Positions 25,029-25,765 of a stretch of 25,765 nucleotides of DNA are shown here, one piece after another (position 1 is the stretch's first letter; each line of letters opens with the position of its first letter). The stretch comes from an uncultured Bacilli bacterium (GTDB lineage: Bacteria > Bacillota_I > Bacilli_A > RF39 > UBA660): contig CAJUJA010000013.1 of NCBI GenBank assembly GCA_910586635.1, positions 677 to 26,441 of the forward strand, read 5' to 3'. Below the pieces are notes generated by a model. The model saw only the letters and a program-made list of their open reading frames with translations, was not told where the DNA came from and ran no database searches. The position numbers and the translations under genes are program-made.

Positions 25029-25765
25029 ATGAAAAAAATAAATGCTCTAATTGATAAAAATATGAATAAAATAGTAATCACATTTTTATTTTTACAACCT
25101 GTAATAGATGTAGTAACAGCAGTAATGCTTCATACTTTTAAAATTGATTTTACAGCAGGCATCCTCCTTAGAGTTTTGTTTTTACTATTTATGATTTATT
25201 ATTTATTTTTTGTAAATCAAAATAGGAATCGAAAAAAATCTATATTATATATAATAACTATTATAGGATATATTGCCTTATTTAGTTTTCATATCATCTA
25301 TATAAAAAAGGTTGGTGTACTAGGAAATGAATTAAAAAATGTGGCAAAAGCCTTTTATTTTCCAATTCTTCTAGTGTGTATATATGAAATGTTTAAAAGT
25401 AAGAAAAATATTATAAAACCTAGATTTTTAAATAATTTATTTATTATTTATGGTCTTTTAGTATTGGTTCCCAACCTTTTAGGTGTTGGATTTAATAGTT
25501 ATACTGTAACAAAATCTGGAAGTATAGGATGGTTTTATACGGCCAATGAAATTAGTGCGATACTTTCTATTCTTATGCCCATTTTTATCTATATACTTTT
25601 AGAAAAGAAAAATTATTTTTTAACAATTTTATCAGGGATCATATTATTATATATTTTAACCTCTATGGGTACTAAGGGACCTTTGCTTAGTTTTTTGATT
25701 ATTATCCTTTATTATTTAGTGAAGTATATTTATTATAGTTTTAAAAGAAAAAAATATAAATTAAT
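25029..25765 (+). CDS. O-antigen ligase/polymerase family membrane protein (3' end outside window)
   Basis: The reading frame is open from ATG 25029 to the end of the window (245 complete codons), with no stop. A GGTGATG site precedes the ATG. The visible part holds about six or seven hydrophobic helices, with LFLQPVIDVVTAV in the first, then GWFYTANEISAILSILMPI and TSMGTKGPLLSFL. These match Gram-positive members of the O-antigen ligase (Wzy/WaaL-type) superfamily, which polymerise or ligate undecaprenyl-linked glycans on the outer membrane face. The large periplasmic loop that carries the key residues would lie beyond the window, so ligase and polymerase cannot be told apart. It follows the oxidoreductase and GT-C-like pair in the same direction with its own promoter. 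Confidence 0.82.
   Translation, partial: MKKINALIDKNMNKIVITFLFLQPVIDVVTAVMLHTFKIDFTAGILLRVLFLLFMIYYLFFVNQNRNRKKSILYIITIIGYIALFSFHIIYIKKVGVLGNELKNVAKAFYFPILLVCIYEMFKSKKNIIKPRFLNNLFIIYGLLVLVPNLLGVGFNSYTVTKSGSIGWFYTANEISAILSILMPIFIYILLEKKNYFLTILSGIILLYILTSMGTKGPLLSFLIIILYYLVKYIYYSFKRKKYKL

Noticed and set aside
3..25765. Recoded UGA (Mycoplasma code)
   Set aside because: Trp is written TGG throughout and TGA ends several genes, including those ending at 5407, 9079 and 23481.

Overview
The window reads as a chromosomal segment of a low-G+C Gram-positive bacterium (about 30% G+C by eye). Trp is written TGG and TGA ends several genes, so the code is 11 and not the Mycoplasma code. Strong AGGAGG-type Shine-Dalgarno sites, perfect TTGAAA-17-TATAAT promoters, and the presence of GatA/GatB, an LTA-synthase-type enzyme, an LCP protein, a PASTA protein and a glucosaminidase autolysin point to Firmicutes/Bacilli, possibly an uncultured gut lineage. 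That last placement is inference. No tRNA, rRNA, IS element, CRISPR array or phage gene was seen.

Layout. (1) 3-2844: gatA (5' end cut off by the window) and gatB, overlapping by 8 nt. (2) 2845-9079: envelope genes, all +. A promoter at 2845 drives a small membrane protein, a twin solute-binding/GGDEF sensor with a degenerate signature, and a YihY/BrkB protein whose terminator overlaps its own 3' end. A second promoter at 6278 drives an LTA-synthase-family enzyme and an unrecognised anchored protein. (3) 9137-15562: a small DUF5684-like membrane protein converges on a minus-strand LCP protein with an unusual Cys-rich cassette. The LCP gene is divergent from a 1163-residue secreted glucosaminidase followed by a DUF1653 protein. 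(4) 15602-19891: a run of small, mostly DNA-repair-associated genes: HhH/Cdd1-like, DUF3781, a doubly broken ogt, an intact single-domain MGMT-family gene, a small unknown, DUF1848 and SPL-like radical-SAM proteins side by side, and tag. (5) 19951-21756 (minus): a membrane-anchored six-PASTA-repeat protein with no kinase domain. (6) 21906 to the end: an FAD oxidoreductase, a GT-C-like membrane protein and an O-antigen-ligase/polymerase-like protein cut by the window end. These probably make a surface glycan.

How they fit together. Most genes build or remodel the cell wall: LTA polymerisation, LCP transfer of wall polymers, peptidoglycan sensing by PASTA repeats, autolysis, and glycan assembly. 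Region 4 is different in character. It gathers enzymes against DNA alkylation together with two adjacent iron-sulfur/radical-SAM-type proteins of unknown substrate, and it holds one decayed alkyltransferase. It is the most promising place for an undescribed function, although the sequence alone does not prove one.
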